Program-made: the position numbers and the translations under genes
NCBI GenBank assembly: GCA_963801105.1
Contig: CAWDDH010000003.1
Location: forward strand, 1,736,001 to 1,800,000
DNA from: JAENVU01 sp963801105
GTDB lineage: Bacteria > Actinomycetota > Acidimicrobiia > IMCC26256 > JAENVU01
Reading direction: 5' to 3'
DNA: 64,000 nucleotides
Shown here: positions 1-7,966 of the stretch, in pieces
Layout of the letters: every line of letters starts with the position of its first letter
How positions within the stretch are numbered: the first letter of the stretch is position 1
Notes under the pieces: generated by a model
Told to the model about the DNA's origin: nothing
Seen by the model: the letters and a program-made list of their open reading frames with translations, nothing else
The model's database searches: none

Positions 1-384
1 CCGGAGCTGGGCCTCGACGGCGTCGGCGAGGGGGTAGCGCCCCACGTCGTCCATCCCGCGGCCGACGATGAGCACCGCCATCCCCGATGCCAGCGCCCGG
101 TTCGTGGTGAACTGATCAAGGCTGACGGCCAGCGCAGCTGCGAGGTCGGGTGCCGCCCCCACTGCCGCCGCGAACTGCGCCAGGGTCTCGGCCACGACCC
201 ACGCGAGGAGGGCGTCGCGCGATCCGAAGTGCCGTCGGATCAGTGTGTGCTGGACGCCGGCCCGGGCCGCGATCCCACGCACCGTCAGTTCGGCCGCCGG
301 CTTCTCCGCGAGCAGCTCGCGCGTCGCCTCGAGCAGGCGGTGCGCCGAATGCGGGGGGCCGGCCGGTGGAGACGATGTATCCAT
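1..384 (-). CDS. TetR-family transcriptional regulator (C-terminus beyond window)
   Basis: The frame opens with ATG at 384 and stays open for 128 codons to the window edge, so the C-terminal ligand domain is cut. The N-terminal ~60 residues form a TetR helix-turn-helix: a helix around LLEATRELLAEKP, then VRGIAARAGVQHTLIRRHFG, where the recognition helix normally ends in a YxHFxS-type motif (here RRHFGSRDAL). An in-frame TAG lies two codons upstream of the ATG, which fixes the start. A 34-bp palindrome covers the start codon, so autorepression is likely (inference). The target genes may lie outside the window. Confidence 0.85.
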   Translation of the reverse strand, partial: MDTSSPPAGPPHSAHRLLEATRELLAEKPAAELTVRGIAARAGVQHTLIRRHFGSRDALLAWVVAETLAQFAAAVGAAPDLAAALAVSLDQFTTNRALASGMAVLIVGRGMDDVGRYPLADAVEAQLR

Positions 385-410
385 TGGCTACTACCGTAGC
401 CGCTGGATAC
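377..410. promoter_or_regulatory. Palindromic operator over the tetR start
   Basis: Nested arms are seen directly: GTATCCA (377-383) pairs with TGGATAC (404-410), and GGCTAC (386-391) pairs with GTAGCC (396-401), around a TACC centre. The start codon of the minus-strand TetR gene (382-384) sits inside the left arm. Size and symmetry fit a TetR dimer site; binding by the adjacent regulator is inference. Confidence 0.75.
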
Positions 411-420
411 AGCAGGTCAA
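393..420 (-). promoter_or_regulatory. Putative promoter of the tetR gene
   Basis: On the minus strand a TTGACC hexamer (415-420) is followed after 16 bp by TACGGT (393-398), about 9 bp before the ATG. The transcript would be leaderless or nearly so, common in actinobacteria. The -10 box lies within the palindrome, so a bound repressor would block polymerase. Predicted from sequence only. Confidence 0.45.
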
Positions 421-723
421 GCGCTCGCCGGCGTGGCCGCGGCACACGGCAGAGACCCGGTGGGTCGGTGGGATTCGGCGGATGTTGGGCCGCATCTGGG
501 ACGCGCGTGGGGCCTCCCTGCGGCCGAACGGCGACACCGTCACCTCGGCCGTCGGCGTCGACCCCTCCCCGCTGGGGACGTCCGCTGCCGGGCCGACGAG
601 TTCCCGCTCAAGTCCAGGAGTACTTCACCGGGGGCACCGGTCGGTTCGCGGGGCGCGCGCGGAGCCCAACCGGCCCGCGGGCGCAGCGCGTCGCGAGCCG
701 GCGACTCCATCGCGCGATGCGCT

Positions 724-816
724 GATGAGTACTACGTTGACGCCCACTTATCGTCGATCTTCGAAGGCGCCGACGAGATCCTGACGCTCGGTGTGATCGC
801 GAAGTCCCCGATCTGA
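724..816 (+). pseudogene. Relic of an acyl-CoA dehydrogenase C-terminus
   Basis: Thirty codons ending in TGA encode a peptide running from DEYYVDAHLSSI through FEGADEILTLGVIAK. This closely resembles the last helix of acyl-CoA dehydrogenases, where the motif IxEGxxEI(L/Q)xLxIA(R/K) ends the flavin domain. Upstream in the same frame (433-723) nothing else resembles the family, and there is no flavin-binding core. It is therefore a decayed 3' end, left by deletion of a dehydrogenase gene. The rest of 411-845 holds nothing else that I can recognise. Confidence 0.6.
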
Positions 817-845
817 TCGGCGGGCGCCACCAACGGGGGGACCGC

Positions 846-1493
846 ATGAGCGCAAGCGATTTCGACGCAGTGGTCACCACCGAAGCCGAGTTGCGTGAGC
901 TGTACCGGATGCCGGGCGCCACCGTGGAGAAGGTGCTCGACGCGCTCGACGACCACGCCCGTACGTTCATCGCCGCGGCGCCGTTCGTCCTGGTCGGCAC
1001 CGCTTCGCCCGACGGTACCGGCGACGTGTCCCCCAAGGGCGGCCCGCCGGGCTTCGTTGTCGTGCTGGACGACCACCGGCTCGTCATCCCGGACCTGGCC
1101 GGCAACAACCTGCTCGACTCGATCACGAACGTCGTCACCGGTTCGGGGGTCGGGTTGCTGTTCCTGGTCCCCGGCGTCGACGAGACGTTGCGCGTCAACG
1201 GTCACGCCTGCATCACGACCGATCCGGCAGTGCTCGACGCGTGTGCGGTGAAGGCGCGACGACCGAAGGCGGCGATCGGCGTCACTGTCACCCAGCAGTA
1301 CATGCACTGCGCCAAGGCGTTCCGGCGCAGCGAACTGTGGAATCCGGACGCGTGGCCCGAGCGCTCGACGTTACCGACGTTGGGTTGCATCATTCGCGAC
1401 CAGATCCCCGCGCTGCGCGAGATCACCGCCGAGCAGCTCGATGAGTCGCTCGAGTCCAGCTACACCGCAACATTGTGGGAGCCCGGCGGGTAA
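846..1493 (+). CDS. Pyridoxamine 5'-phosphate oxidase-like FMN-binding protein (MSMEG_1061 type)
   Basis: This 215-residue protein matches the PNPOx-like split-barrel subfamily typified by M. smegmatis MSMEG_1061. Recognisable stretches are ASPDGTGDVSPKGGPPGFV (about residues 54-72), a typical flavin-contacting loop, the strand DDHRLVIPDLAGNNLLDS, and a late PKAAIGVTVTQQYMHCAKAF segment. Members bind FMN or F420 and are probably oxidoreductases; the substrate is unknown. The start is supported by a GGGGGGA ribosome site seven bases upstream. It stands alone between unrelated genes. It could be an F420-dependent enzyme rather than an FMN one; the sequence alone does not decide. Confidence 0.8.
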   Translation: MSASDFDAVVTTEAELRELYRMPGATVEKVLDALDDHARTFIAAAPFVLVGTASPDGTGDVSPKGGPPGFVVVLDDHRLVIPDLAGNNLLDSITNVVTGSGVGLLFLVPGVDETLRVNGHACITTDPAVLDACAVKARRPKAAIGVTVTQQYMHCAKAFRRSELWNPDAWPERSTLPTLGCIIRDQIPALREITAEQLDESLESSYTATLWEPGG

Positions 1494-1703
1494 CCGTGAC
1501 GGCGCTGTTGCATTGATGCTGATCGTGACGCGCCGGACCCAGTTGCAAGTCCGTTCCGGGTTCAGATCGTTCGGTCGCCGACCGTATGGCGACAAGGCAC
1601 GGCCGCGTCCGCGAGGAGCGGCGAGCAGCGCGCGGAGTTGGCGTTCGTTCCAGATGATGGTCCGGTCCAAGGGCCAAGACGGCGTGGCGCGATGTCATGA
1701 CCT

Positions 1704-2348
1704 ATGGGGCATCATCTGCCGATGAAGCCACGCGCCCATCGCCAGCGAACACTCGCCGCGGCAGTCGTCGGGCCGACAGCCTTCTCGCTTGCGGCGATGC
1801 TGAGCAGTCGTCTCGTCGACGACTACAGCCATCGCGACGAACCCATCAGCGCGCTGGCCGCGAGGGGAATGCCTTCCGGGCCGATCATGGTCGTGGGCTT
1901 CGTGGGCCTCGGGGCAGGAACGTTCGCCCTAGGTCGTCGCTTGCGCGGCTCGCCACTCCCGGCGAGCCTTCCCTCGGCCTTGACGGTCGCTGCCATCACC
2001 ACGACGATCGCCGGACTCGCTCGATGTAGCGACCGAAGTTGCCCGGTTCGACTGCTCGGCGACACCGGCGCGACACGATCCGATGATCTCCATGGTGCGG
2101 CAAGCATGGCGACATTCGTCCTGTGGGCCATCATGCCGGTCGTCGCGGCGACCAGAGGACACGAGTTGAGCGCACGCCAGCGTTGGGCATCAGCGTTGCT
2201 CGGCGTCACCACCGCGGCCTCATGGGCCGCGACCGGCATGTTGATGCGCCGCGATCCGCGGCGATGGTCCGGTCTTGCACAGCGCCTGATGGTGGCTTCG
2301 GCGTTGGCCTGGTTCCCGGTTGCCGCGCTCGCGGCTTCCGAGGGCTGA
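1704..2348 (+). CDS. DUF998 multipass membrane protein
   Basis: A 214-residue protein with about six hydrophobic segments. It shows the layout of DUF998 proteins: a first helix followed by the short motif EPISALAARG, a loop with CSDRSCP, and the DDLHGAASMATFVLW segment before the fourth helix. The two cysteines in the loop around residue 110 could form a disulphide on the outer face. Function is unknown in the family. ATG at 1704 is given as start, but ATG at 1722 (MKPRAHRQ) would also fit and gives a more typical positive N-terminus. Confidence 0.7.
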   Translation: MGHHLPMKPRAHRQRTLAAAVVGPTAFSLAAMLSSRLVDDYSHRDEPISALAARGMPSGPIMVVGFVGLGAGTFALGRRLRGSPLPASLPSALTVAAITTTIAGLARCSDRSCPVRLLGDTGATRSDDLHGAASMATFVLWAIMPVVAATRGHELSARQRWASALLGVTTAASWAATGMLMRRDPRRWSGLAQRLMVASALAWFPVAALAASEG

Positions 2349-2424
2349 CGGGGCCAGAGGTCGGCGGGCGTTCCCTCACTGGACCGGGCGCTGGCCAAGA
2401 TCGCGGGCCCGGCGCGCGGCGTCG

Positions 2425-3849
2425 TCAGCCGGGGCAGGGTCCCTTGACGGGATTCCTCACGCTGGCGTCGGGCATCAGCGTGTTGCAGAAGATCGCTCCG
2501 TCGAGGTTGGCACCGGTGAGGTCAGCACCGGTGAGGTCGGCGTTCGTGAGGTCCGCGCCGCTGAGGTTCGCGTTCGTGAACTTCGCGCCGCTGTTGTTGC
2601 CGTCGGCGAACTTCATGCCATGCAGGTCCGCACCGCTGAAGTCGGTGCCGATGGTCGACGCGAAGTCGAGGTTCGCGCCGACGAGCTTCGCGTTCCTCAG
2701 GTTGGTCCCGTTGAGCGACGCGAAGAGCAGTTCGGCGCCGCTGAGGTCGGCGCCCGCGAGGTCGGCACCGGTGAGCGATGCCGCGTCGAGCTTCACCTTG
2801 CGAAGGTCGGCGCGGCGGGCATTCGCGAAGTCGATGGTAAGTGCGGTGAGGTCGCCGCGGGAGAAGTTGGTTCCGACGAGACGGGCGTACGGCATGATCA
2901 CGCCGATCAGCGGCCGACCGGCAAGGTCGGCACTCGAGCAGTGGGTGCGTGCCGCGAGCTTGCAGCCCGCGACCGTGATCCCGGTCTTGACGTAGGGCGT
3001 CGCGTACTCGAGGACGAGTGGGAAGTAGGGGTTCTGGTCGTTGATGGTGATCGGGGCGGCGCCCGCCTTCGCCGACTTGCCGCACGTCCTCACGGCGGCC
3101 TCCGGTGACGGCTGCGGATTTCGGATGGTCCCGTCGGGCATCACCGTCTGGCAGAAGACGGCGTGGTCGAGCTTGGCGTCCGTGAGGTCTGCGCCGGTGA
3201 GGTCCGCGAGGGTGAAGTTGGTGCCTTGCAGGTCGGCGCGCGTGAAGTTCGAAGCGGTCAGTCCGGCCGACGTGAAGTTGGCATGGGTCAGGTCGGCCTT
3301 CGAGAAGTCGGTGTTCGACGCGGCGCACAGAATGCACTGCACGCGCGCCAGGTGGGCGCCAACGAACGATGCGTGGGTCGTCGAGGTCGCCGACATCTTG
3401 GAGCCGGTGAGGTCGATGCCGTCCGCCTTCGCGTAGGCGACGCTGGCCTGGAGGAGGTCGACGTTGGAGAGGTTCGCGCCCGTGAGATCGGCGTACCCGA
3501 GGAAGGCACCTTGGAGGTACTGGTTCGCGAGATCGACGCCCGGACATTTCGTGTACGCGACGATCACGCAGTCACCCACCTTGGCTCCCGCCTGCACCTG
3601 ATTCGAGGACAGGGCCTTGGCGGCGACGTAGTACGGGTTCGTCGGCTGCACCAACAACGTCTTCGGCGGCTGCGCGCCGACGGTGGTGAGGCCCGAACGA
3701 TGTGTGCTTCCGTCCCCGTCGGGTGTCGCTCGGCCGCCAGGCGATCCGTCGGCCCCGGCGCACGCGGTGAGCAGCCCGAGCGTCGCGAAGACTGCGATGG
3801 CCGGTACCGCACGTCGCAGGCCGGCACCCGGCCGGCGGGTTGGTGTCAC
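2425..3849 (-). CDS. Pentapeptide-repeat lipoprotein with internal duplication
   Basis: GTG at 3849 follows GGAGGGA and begins a 474-residue protein with a lipoprotein signal (hydrophobic stretch ending LLTAC, Cys30). The mature part contains two copies of one module. Each opens with NPY(Y/F), has a Cys-containing segment (KVGDCVIVAYTKCPG and TVAGCKLAARTHCSS), then a run of A(D/N)Lxx pentapeptide repeats forming a right-handed square helix. Each closes with a Cys/MPD motif (FCQTVMPDGTIRNP and FCNTLMPDASVRNP). The family does not predict a ligand; a surface-anchored binding or structural role is inferred. The frame continues upstream to 4260, but that part is antisense to the cupin gene and lacks a start signal. 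Confidence 0.8.
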   Translation of the reverse strand: MTPTRRPGAGLRRAVPAIAVFATLGLLTACAGADGSPGGRATPDGDGSTHRSGLTTVGAQPPKTLLVQPTNPYYVAAKALSSNQVQAGAKVGDCVIVAYTKCPGVDLANQYLQGAFLGYADLTGANLSNVDLLQASVAYAKADGIDLTGSKMSATSTTHASFVGAHLARVQCILCAASNTDFSKADLTHANFTSAGLTASNFTRADLQGTNFTLADLTGADLTDAKLDHAVFCQTVMPDGTIRNPQPSPEAAVRTCGKSAKAGAAPITINDQNPYFPLVLEYATPYVKTGITVAGCKLAARTHCSSADLAGRPLIGVIMPYARLVGTNFSRGDLTALTIDFANARRADLRKVKLDAASLTGADLAGADLSGAELLFASLNGTNLRNAKLVGANLDFASTIGTDFSGADLHGMKFADGNNSGAKFTNANLSGADLTNADLTGADLTGANLDGAIFCNTLMPDASVRNPVKGPCPG

Positions 3850-4159
3850 GGTGCTTCCCTCCGAGAACCGGTTCGCTGGGTCGTTGCTCGACCGATCGAG
3901 GGGTGACCTTGATCCCGAACTCCGGCGGACCTCGCCCGCGAGCGCAGATGCGCTGAATGGTGCGTGGTGGCTGGAGAGGACGAGAGTCGGGGATGCCGAG
4001 AGTCGACGCTGCGGGGCCGACACGCACGAGAGCTGGATACTCTCAGGAGAGGGCGAGCAGTTCGCGGACGAGGTGCTCGCAGCACACAAGCTGGAGTGCA
4101 CCTTCGTCTTCGCCCGTATCGACGCGGCGGTGGGCCGACACCAACAGGGAGTACCGACC
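3850..4159. other. Divergent intergenic region
   Basis: About 310 bases separate the pentapeptide lipoprotein (leftward) from the cupin gene (rightward). It must carry both promoters. I see no convincing small gene, palindrome or clear -35/-10 pair here; the open frames crossing it are extensions of the two flanking genes. Confidence 0.5.
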
Positions 4160-4687
4160 GTGAGCGCAGACGTTCCGCGAATCGTTGGCCTGACCCACAA
4201 GATCGTCCGTCCGGGCGGATCGAACGACGTGCCGTGGATTCCGGTCAGGAGCCAACGCAATCCCGACGGCAGCGAGTCCCATGTCTGGGAACGCTGGGTC
4301 GCCTTCTCGGTCGAGCCGCTCTACCTGGCGCTGTTCGCACGGTGGGACCCGGGGATGATCGTTCGTCGACACGGTCACCACAGCCCGCACACCCTGACGG
4401 TGCTCTCCGGTGAGTTCACCTGCGGAGACGAGGTGTGCGGGGTCGGCACCCACATCGAGCTGCCCTACGGGGCTGCCTTCGGGCCCTTCGTCGCGGGTCC
4501 GCAGGGCGTGGAGCTGTACGAGGTGATGATGGGTGACCCACGCTCGTGGAGCGACGAACCCGAGGTGATGCAACAGGTGATGGCGGCTCGCGGCGTCGAA
4601 CAACTGCCGGACCCGCCCATCGAGTTGCCCGCAGGGCTGGAGGACCTGCGCGCGGTGTTCAGCGCAGGCGCCGACACAGGGGAGTGA
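4160..4687 (+). CDS. Cupin-domain protein
   Basis: A 175-residue single-domain cupin. The first cupin motif is visible in the stretch RRHGHHSPHTLTVLSGEFTC, with several histidines and the Glu that normally hold a metal, and the second in GTHIELPYGAAFGPFVAGP. The pattern resembles ChrR/anti-sigma-type or dioxygenase-like cupins, but no partner gene is present, so the reaction is not assigned. GTG at 4160 was chosen because AGGGAG lies about ten bases upstream and the conserved domain starts soon after. The open frame extends upstream only as an antisense shadow of the lipoprotein gene. Confidence 0.7.
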   Translation: MSADVPRIVGLTHKIVRPGGSNDVPWIPVRSQRNPDGSESHVWERWVAFSVEPLYLALFARWDPGMIVRRHGHHSPHTLTVLSGEFTCGDEVCGVGTHIELPYGAAFGPFVAGPQGVELYEVMMGDPRSWSDEPEVMQQVMAARGVEQLPDPPIELPAGLEDLRAVFSAGADTGE

Positions 4688-4710
4688 GCCGCGGCCGCGT
4701 GGTAGATGTG

Positions 4711-5547
4711 TCAGTCCTCGAAGTCGGGCTTGCGCTGCTCGCGCCGGGCTCGCACCGCTTCTTCGAAGTTCTGGGTGGTCATCCGAACGAAGAGTTGCGT
4801 GTGGCTCTCGAGCTCGATCGCGGCGCGCAGACTCGACGTCTCGAGTCCGGCCCACATCATGCGCTTGGTCAAGGAGACGCCCTGCGCACTCCAGCCGTTG
4901 ATCTGGTCCGCGAGATCGAGCGCGGCGGAAAGGAGTTCGGTATCGGGGACGACGCGTGAGACGAGCCCGATCGCGGCCGCTTCCTCCGCGTCGACGTCGC
5001 GTCCCGACAGCATGATCTCGAAGGCGCGTGACGACCCGATCGCACGCGGCAGGAGAAAGCTCAGACCGAGTTCGGTCGCGGTGAGCCCATTGTTGATCCC
5101 CGCGGCGCGGAAGTAGGCCGACTCGCTCGCGATCCTGATGTCGGCACCCAAGGTGAGGCAGAGCCCACCGCCGATCGCGGCACCGTTGATCGCGCAGATC
5201 ACCGGCTGGGGCATTCGCTGCATTGCCGGCACGAGGTCGGCCAAGATCGACATCGCTCGAGTCGCGATCCGAGTCAGGGTCAAGCCATCGATGTTCGGCG
5301 GCGGCTCGGAGTGGCCGGTGTCGGCACCGGAACAGAAGCCCCGACCTTCGCCGGTGAGCACCACACAGGTCGTGTCGTTGTCGTCGGCGACCCGGGCGAA
5401 GGCGTCGTGCAGCGGCATCATCAGCTCGAAGGCCATCGAGTTCATCCGTTCGGGGCGGGCCATGGTGATCACGCTCGTGTGCGGTCGTGGCTTCTCCACC
5501 CGGACCAGGTCCGTCGTGTCTTCCGGTTGGTTGCTCGCGGTCGTCAT
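4711..5547 (-). CDS. Enoyl-CoA hydratase/isomerase family protein
   Basis: A 278-residue crotonase-fold protein. The oxyanion-hole segment GEGRGFCSGAD and the second conserved segment ICAINGAAIGGGLCLTLGAD are intact. The usual catalytic Glu region reads INNGLTATELGLSFLLPRAIG, with Glu in TELG. The family hydrates or isomerises enoyl-CoA thioesters in beta-oxidation. It is divergent from the TetR gene at 5581 and next to P450 and acyl-CoA synthetase genes, so it probably acts in the same catabolic pathway (inference). ATG at 5547 lies seven bases downstream of a TATTAT box, suggesting a leaderless mRNA; an ATG at 5556 is the alternative. Confidence 0.85.
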   Translation of the reverse strand: MTTASNQPEDTTDLVRVEKPRPHTSVITMARPERMNSMAFELMMPLHDAFARVADDNDTTCVVLTGEGRGFCSGADTGHSEPPPNIDGLTLTRIATRAMSILADLVPAMQRMPQPVICAINGAAIGGGLCLTLGADIRIASESAYFRAAGINNGLTATELGLSFLLPRAIGSSRAFEIMLSGRDVDAEEAAAIGLVSRVVPDTELLSAALDLADQINGWSAQGVSLTKRMMWAGLETSSLRAAIELESHTQLFVRMTTQNFEEAVRARREQRKPDFED

Positions 5548-5580
5548 ACAAGGCATAATACTAGATATGTCTCATAACCG
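5548..5580. promoter_or_regulatory. Divergent promoter between ech and tetR
   Basis: This 33-bp AT-rich spacer contains TATTAT on the minus strand (5555-5560) placed to start transcription at the hydratase ATG. On the plus strand TAGATA (5562-5567) could serve the TetR gene, giving a very short leader. The partly symmetric core ATACTAGATAT could be the operator for the adjacent TetR protein; it is too imperfect to be sure. Confidence 0.45.
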
Positions 5581-6177
5581 GTGGCCGCGTCATCGCGCGG
5601 CGACGTTGCGGTGGACGAGTTGTTGGACGCCGCGGGACGAGCCTTCGCCGACCTGGGTGTCGCCGATGCGACCATGGTCGACATCTGCCGGTACGCCGGG
5701 TGTTCGCGCGCCACCCTCTATCGGTATTTCGGCAGCCGTCATGCGCTCCACCTCGCGTACGTCAACCGTGCGGCCCTGGCCATCGCGCTGACCCAGGCGC
5801 ACCTGCCCGTTCGTGGCGCGCCCGATCCGGTCGCGGCACTGACCGACCGCATCCTGAGTGGGATCCGAGCGGTGCGCAACGACCCACTGCTCGCGGTGTG
5901 GTTCGAGCCGGAGAACATGGCGGTACCGATCGCGCTGAGCCAGGACTCGGAGGTCCTCCGGTCGCTCGCGGCGGGGTTCATCGACGGCCTCGACGGCCTC
6001 GACGGCGAGGCGGCCACGAACCAGGAGGTCGAGCTGCGCGGCAGTTGGCTCCTGCGATCGATCGTCGCACTCCTCGCGATGCCCGGAGCGGACGACGCTT
6101 CGGAACGGGCCATGGTCGAGACCTTCCTGGTTCCCGTGCTGATCGGTGACCTGTCCGCAACGAAGAGCAACGGATGA
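5581..6177 (+). CDS. TetR-family transcriptional regulator
   Basis: A 198-residue regulator with an N-terminal TetR domain: helix DELLDAAGRAFADLG, then TMVDICRYAGCSRATLYRYF, a canonical recognition helix. The C-terminal part is the usual all-helical ligand domain. It is divergent from the enoyl-CoA hydratase gene and its stop overlaps the ATG of the SRPBCC gene by ATGA, so it heads the P450/acyl-CoA synthetase operon and probably controls both directions. The effector is likely a CoA ester or substrate of the pathway (inference). GTG at 5581 is the start given; an in-frame GTG at 5611 is a weaker alternative. Confidence 0.85.
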   Translation: MAASSRGDVAVDELLDAAGRAFADLGVADATMVDICRYAGCSRATLYRYFGSRHALHLAYVNRAALAIALTQAHLPVRGAPDPVAALTDRILSGIRAVRNDPLLAVWFEPENMAVPIALSQDSEVLRSLAAGFIDGLDGLDGEAATNQEVELRGSWLLRSIVALLAMPGADDASERAMVETFLVPVLIGDLSATKSNG

Positions 6178-6686
6178 CCGTCGCATGCGAGCGGGTCGGC
6201 CTCGAGTACTTCGAGTCCGCTCCGGTGCGGTTCCGGGCGAGCGAAGTGATCGCGGCAACGCCGGAAGAGGTGTTCGCGGTGTTCCTGGATGCCGGTTCGT
6301 GGACGCGCTGGGTGTTCGCGATCACGCGCGTGGAGTGGACCTCGCCGTTCCCGCTCACGGTCGGGTCCACCCGTTCCGTCTACATGCGAGGCGGGATGGT
6401 CGGCCACGAGGAGTTCATCGCGTGGGAGCCGGGCGTGCGGATGGCGTTCCGGTTCAATGAGGTGTCCCGGGGAGGCATCACGGCGTTCGCCGAGGACTAC
6501 CAGGTCACGAACCTCGCGGACGGCACGTGCCGAGTCGACTGGGTCATCGCGATGACGCCGGGAGGCAGGTCGCGTTCCACGATGACGCCGATGCGGTCAC
6601 TGATGGCCGCGATGATCCGGCGGACGCTCCGTCAGCTGCGCCGCTACGTGGAGTCGCATCCCGAACTCGAGGAGGTCGCACAATGA
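6174..6686 (+). CDS. SRPBCC-family (polyketide cyclase-like) protein
   Basis: A 170-residue START/Bet v1-fold protein. The N-terminus shows the typical pattern FRASEVIAATPEEVFAVFLD followed by a WTRWV segment, then alternating strands, and a long C-terminal helix (SLMAAMIRRTLRQLRRYVES). This fold binds hydrophobic ligands in a deep cavity. Translation is coupled on both sides: its ATG overlaps the TetR stop and its TGA overlaps the P450 ATG. A role in carrying or sequestering the hydrophobic substrate of the adjacent P450 is plausible, but it is inference. No catalytic residues can be assigned. Confidence 0.75.
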   Translation: MTVACERVGLEYFESAPVRFRASEVIAATPEEVFAVFLDAGSWTRWVFAITRVEWTSPFPLTVGSTRSVYMRGGMVGHEEFIAWEPGVRMAFRFNEVSRGGITAFAEDYQVTNLADGTCRVDWVIAMTPGGRSRSTMTPMRSLMAAMIRRTLRQLRRYVESHPELEEVAQ

Positions 6687-7903
6687 CGACCCCGCCGACG
6701 ACCTCGCTCGCCGACATCGACCTGACCGACGCGTCGGTCTGGGAGCAGGCCGCACCGCATGAGTGGCTCGACCGCCTCCGGAGCGAGGATCCTGTGCACT
6801 GGCACGAGGAGTCGGATGGCCCCGGCTTCTGGGCACTGACCCGGCACGCCGACGTGCGGACCGCTTCGATGTCGCCGGGTGCGTTCTCGAGCTGGCTCGG
6901 CGGGCCGCTGCGCCTCGACGACCCCGACTCCCTCGAGCAGGTGCGGATGGTCATCATCGGGATGGACCCGCCCGACCATCGCACGTTCCGCAACATCGTG
7001 GCCAAGGCGTTTACGCCGAAGATGATCAACCGGATCGCCGACGCACTCCGCGCCGAGACCCGACGCGTGGTCCAGGAGATGCGGGATCGGGACCGGTGCG
7101 ACTTCGTGCCGGACGTCGCGGCACGCATTCCGATGTGGTCGATCAGTGAGCTGATGGGCGTGCCGGTCGCGGACCGGCAGCGCATGTACGAACTCAGTCA
7201 CTCCCTCATCGACGATCAGGATCCGGAGGTCGCGCCGAGCGCGGAGACCTCGGTGGTCGCCAGCGCCGAACTGTTCGGTTACGCGACCGATATGGCGGCC
7301 CGGTTGCGCGCCCAGCCCACCGACAACCTCACCAGCCTGCTCCTCGCGGCGGAGGTGAACGGTCGGGTACTGACCGATGTCGAGTTCACACTCTTCTTCA
7401 TCTTCCTCATCGTCGCCGGCAACGAGACCACCCGGACTGCGAGTTCCCACGGTTTGATCGCGCTCCTCGATCACCCTGATGCGCTCCGGGCACTGGAACG
7501 GGATCCGGCGTTGATCCCGGGTGCGGTGGAGGAGATCCTGCGGTGGGAGCCGCCGATCCATCACTTCCGTCGTACCGCGACGGAAGCTGTCGACCTGGGC
7601 GGGCAGCGGATCCAGGCGGGCGACAAGGTGCTGATGTGGTACGCCGGCGCCAACCGTGACCCGGCCGTCTTCGACGACCCGCACACCTTCCGCATCGACC
7701 GCACTCCGAACCTGCAACTCTCCTTCGGGGTCGGTGAGCACTTCTGCCTCGGCGCGAACCTCGCCCGGCTCAGCCTGCGACTGCTCGTGGAGGAACTCCT
7801 CGCCAACGTCCGCGAAATCGAGCTGGCCGCGCCGCCGCGGCGCCTGCACTCGAACCTCATCAATGGCATCAAGGAACTCCAGATCACGTACCGCAACCGA
7901 TAG
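6683..7903 (+). CDS. Cytochrome P450
   Basis: A 406-residue soluble bacterial P450. The I-helix oxygen-binding motif is AGNETT (245-250), the K-helix ExxR is EILR (284-287), and the heme loop FGVGEHFCLG gives Cys355 as thiolate ligand, followed by LAR. All essential residues are present. The N-terminal half resembles actinobacterial sterol and fatty-acid hydroxylases (CYP125/142/124-like), but I would not assign a subfamily by eye. It needs ferredoxin and reductase partners, which are not encoded nearby. It lies in an overlapping operon with an acyl-CoA synthetase of the sterol side-chain type, suggesting that it makes the terminal carboxylic acid activated by that enzyme (inference). Confidence 0.9.
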   Translation: MTTPPTTSLADIDLTDASVWEQAAPHEWLDRLRSEDPVHWHEESDGPGFWALTRHADVRTASMSPGAFSSWLGGPLRLDDPDSLEQVRMVIIGMDPPDHRTFRNIVAKAFTPKMINRIADALRAETRRVVQEMRDRDRCDFVPDVAARIPMWSISELMGVPVADRQRMYELSHSLIDDQDPEVAPSAETSVVASAELFGYATDMAARLRAQPTDNLTSLLLAAEVNGRVLTDVEFTLFFIFLIVAGNETTRTASSHGLIALLDHPDALRALERDPALIPGAVEEILRWEPPIHHFRRTATEAVDLGGQRIQAGDKVLMWYAGANRDPAVFDDPHTFRIDRTPNLQLSFGVGEHFCLGANLARLSLRLLVEELLANVREIELAAPPRRLHSNLINGIKELQITYRNR

Positions 7904-7966
7904 TCCCGCAGCTGATGCAGCGGATGGACCAGCCGTCGCGCGACCCGAAAGGCATCTGCCACCCTC

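Noticed and set aside
433..723. A plus-strand frame upstream of the dehydrogenase relic as a real gene.
   Set aside because: It is Arg/Ala/Gly-rich without family features; only the final 30 codons look like protein.
2500..3560. The repeated GxxGAGGTC-like DNA pattern as a CRISPR or satellite repeat.
   Set aside because: It is the codon pattern of the pentapeptide repeats, with no constant repeat and no spacers.
3850..4260. An N-terminal extension of the pentapeptide protein.
   Set aside because: It precedes a clear lipoprotein signal with its own GGAGGGA site and overlaps the cupin gene in antisense.
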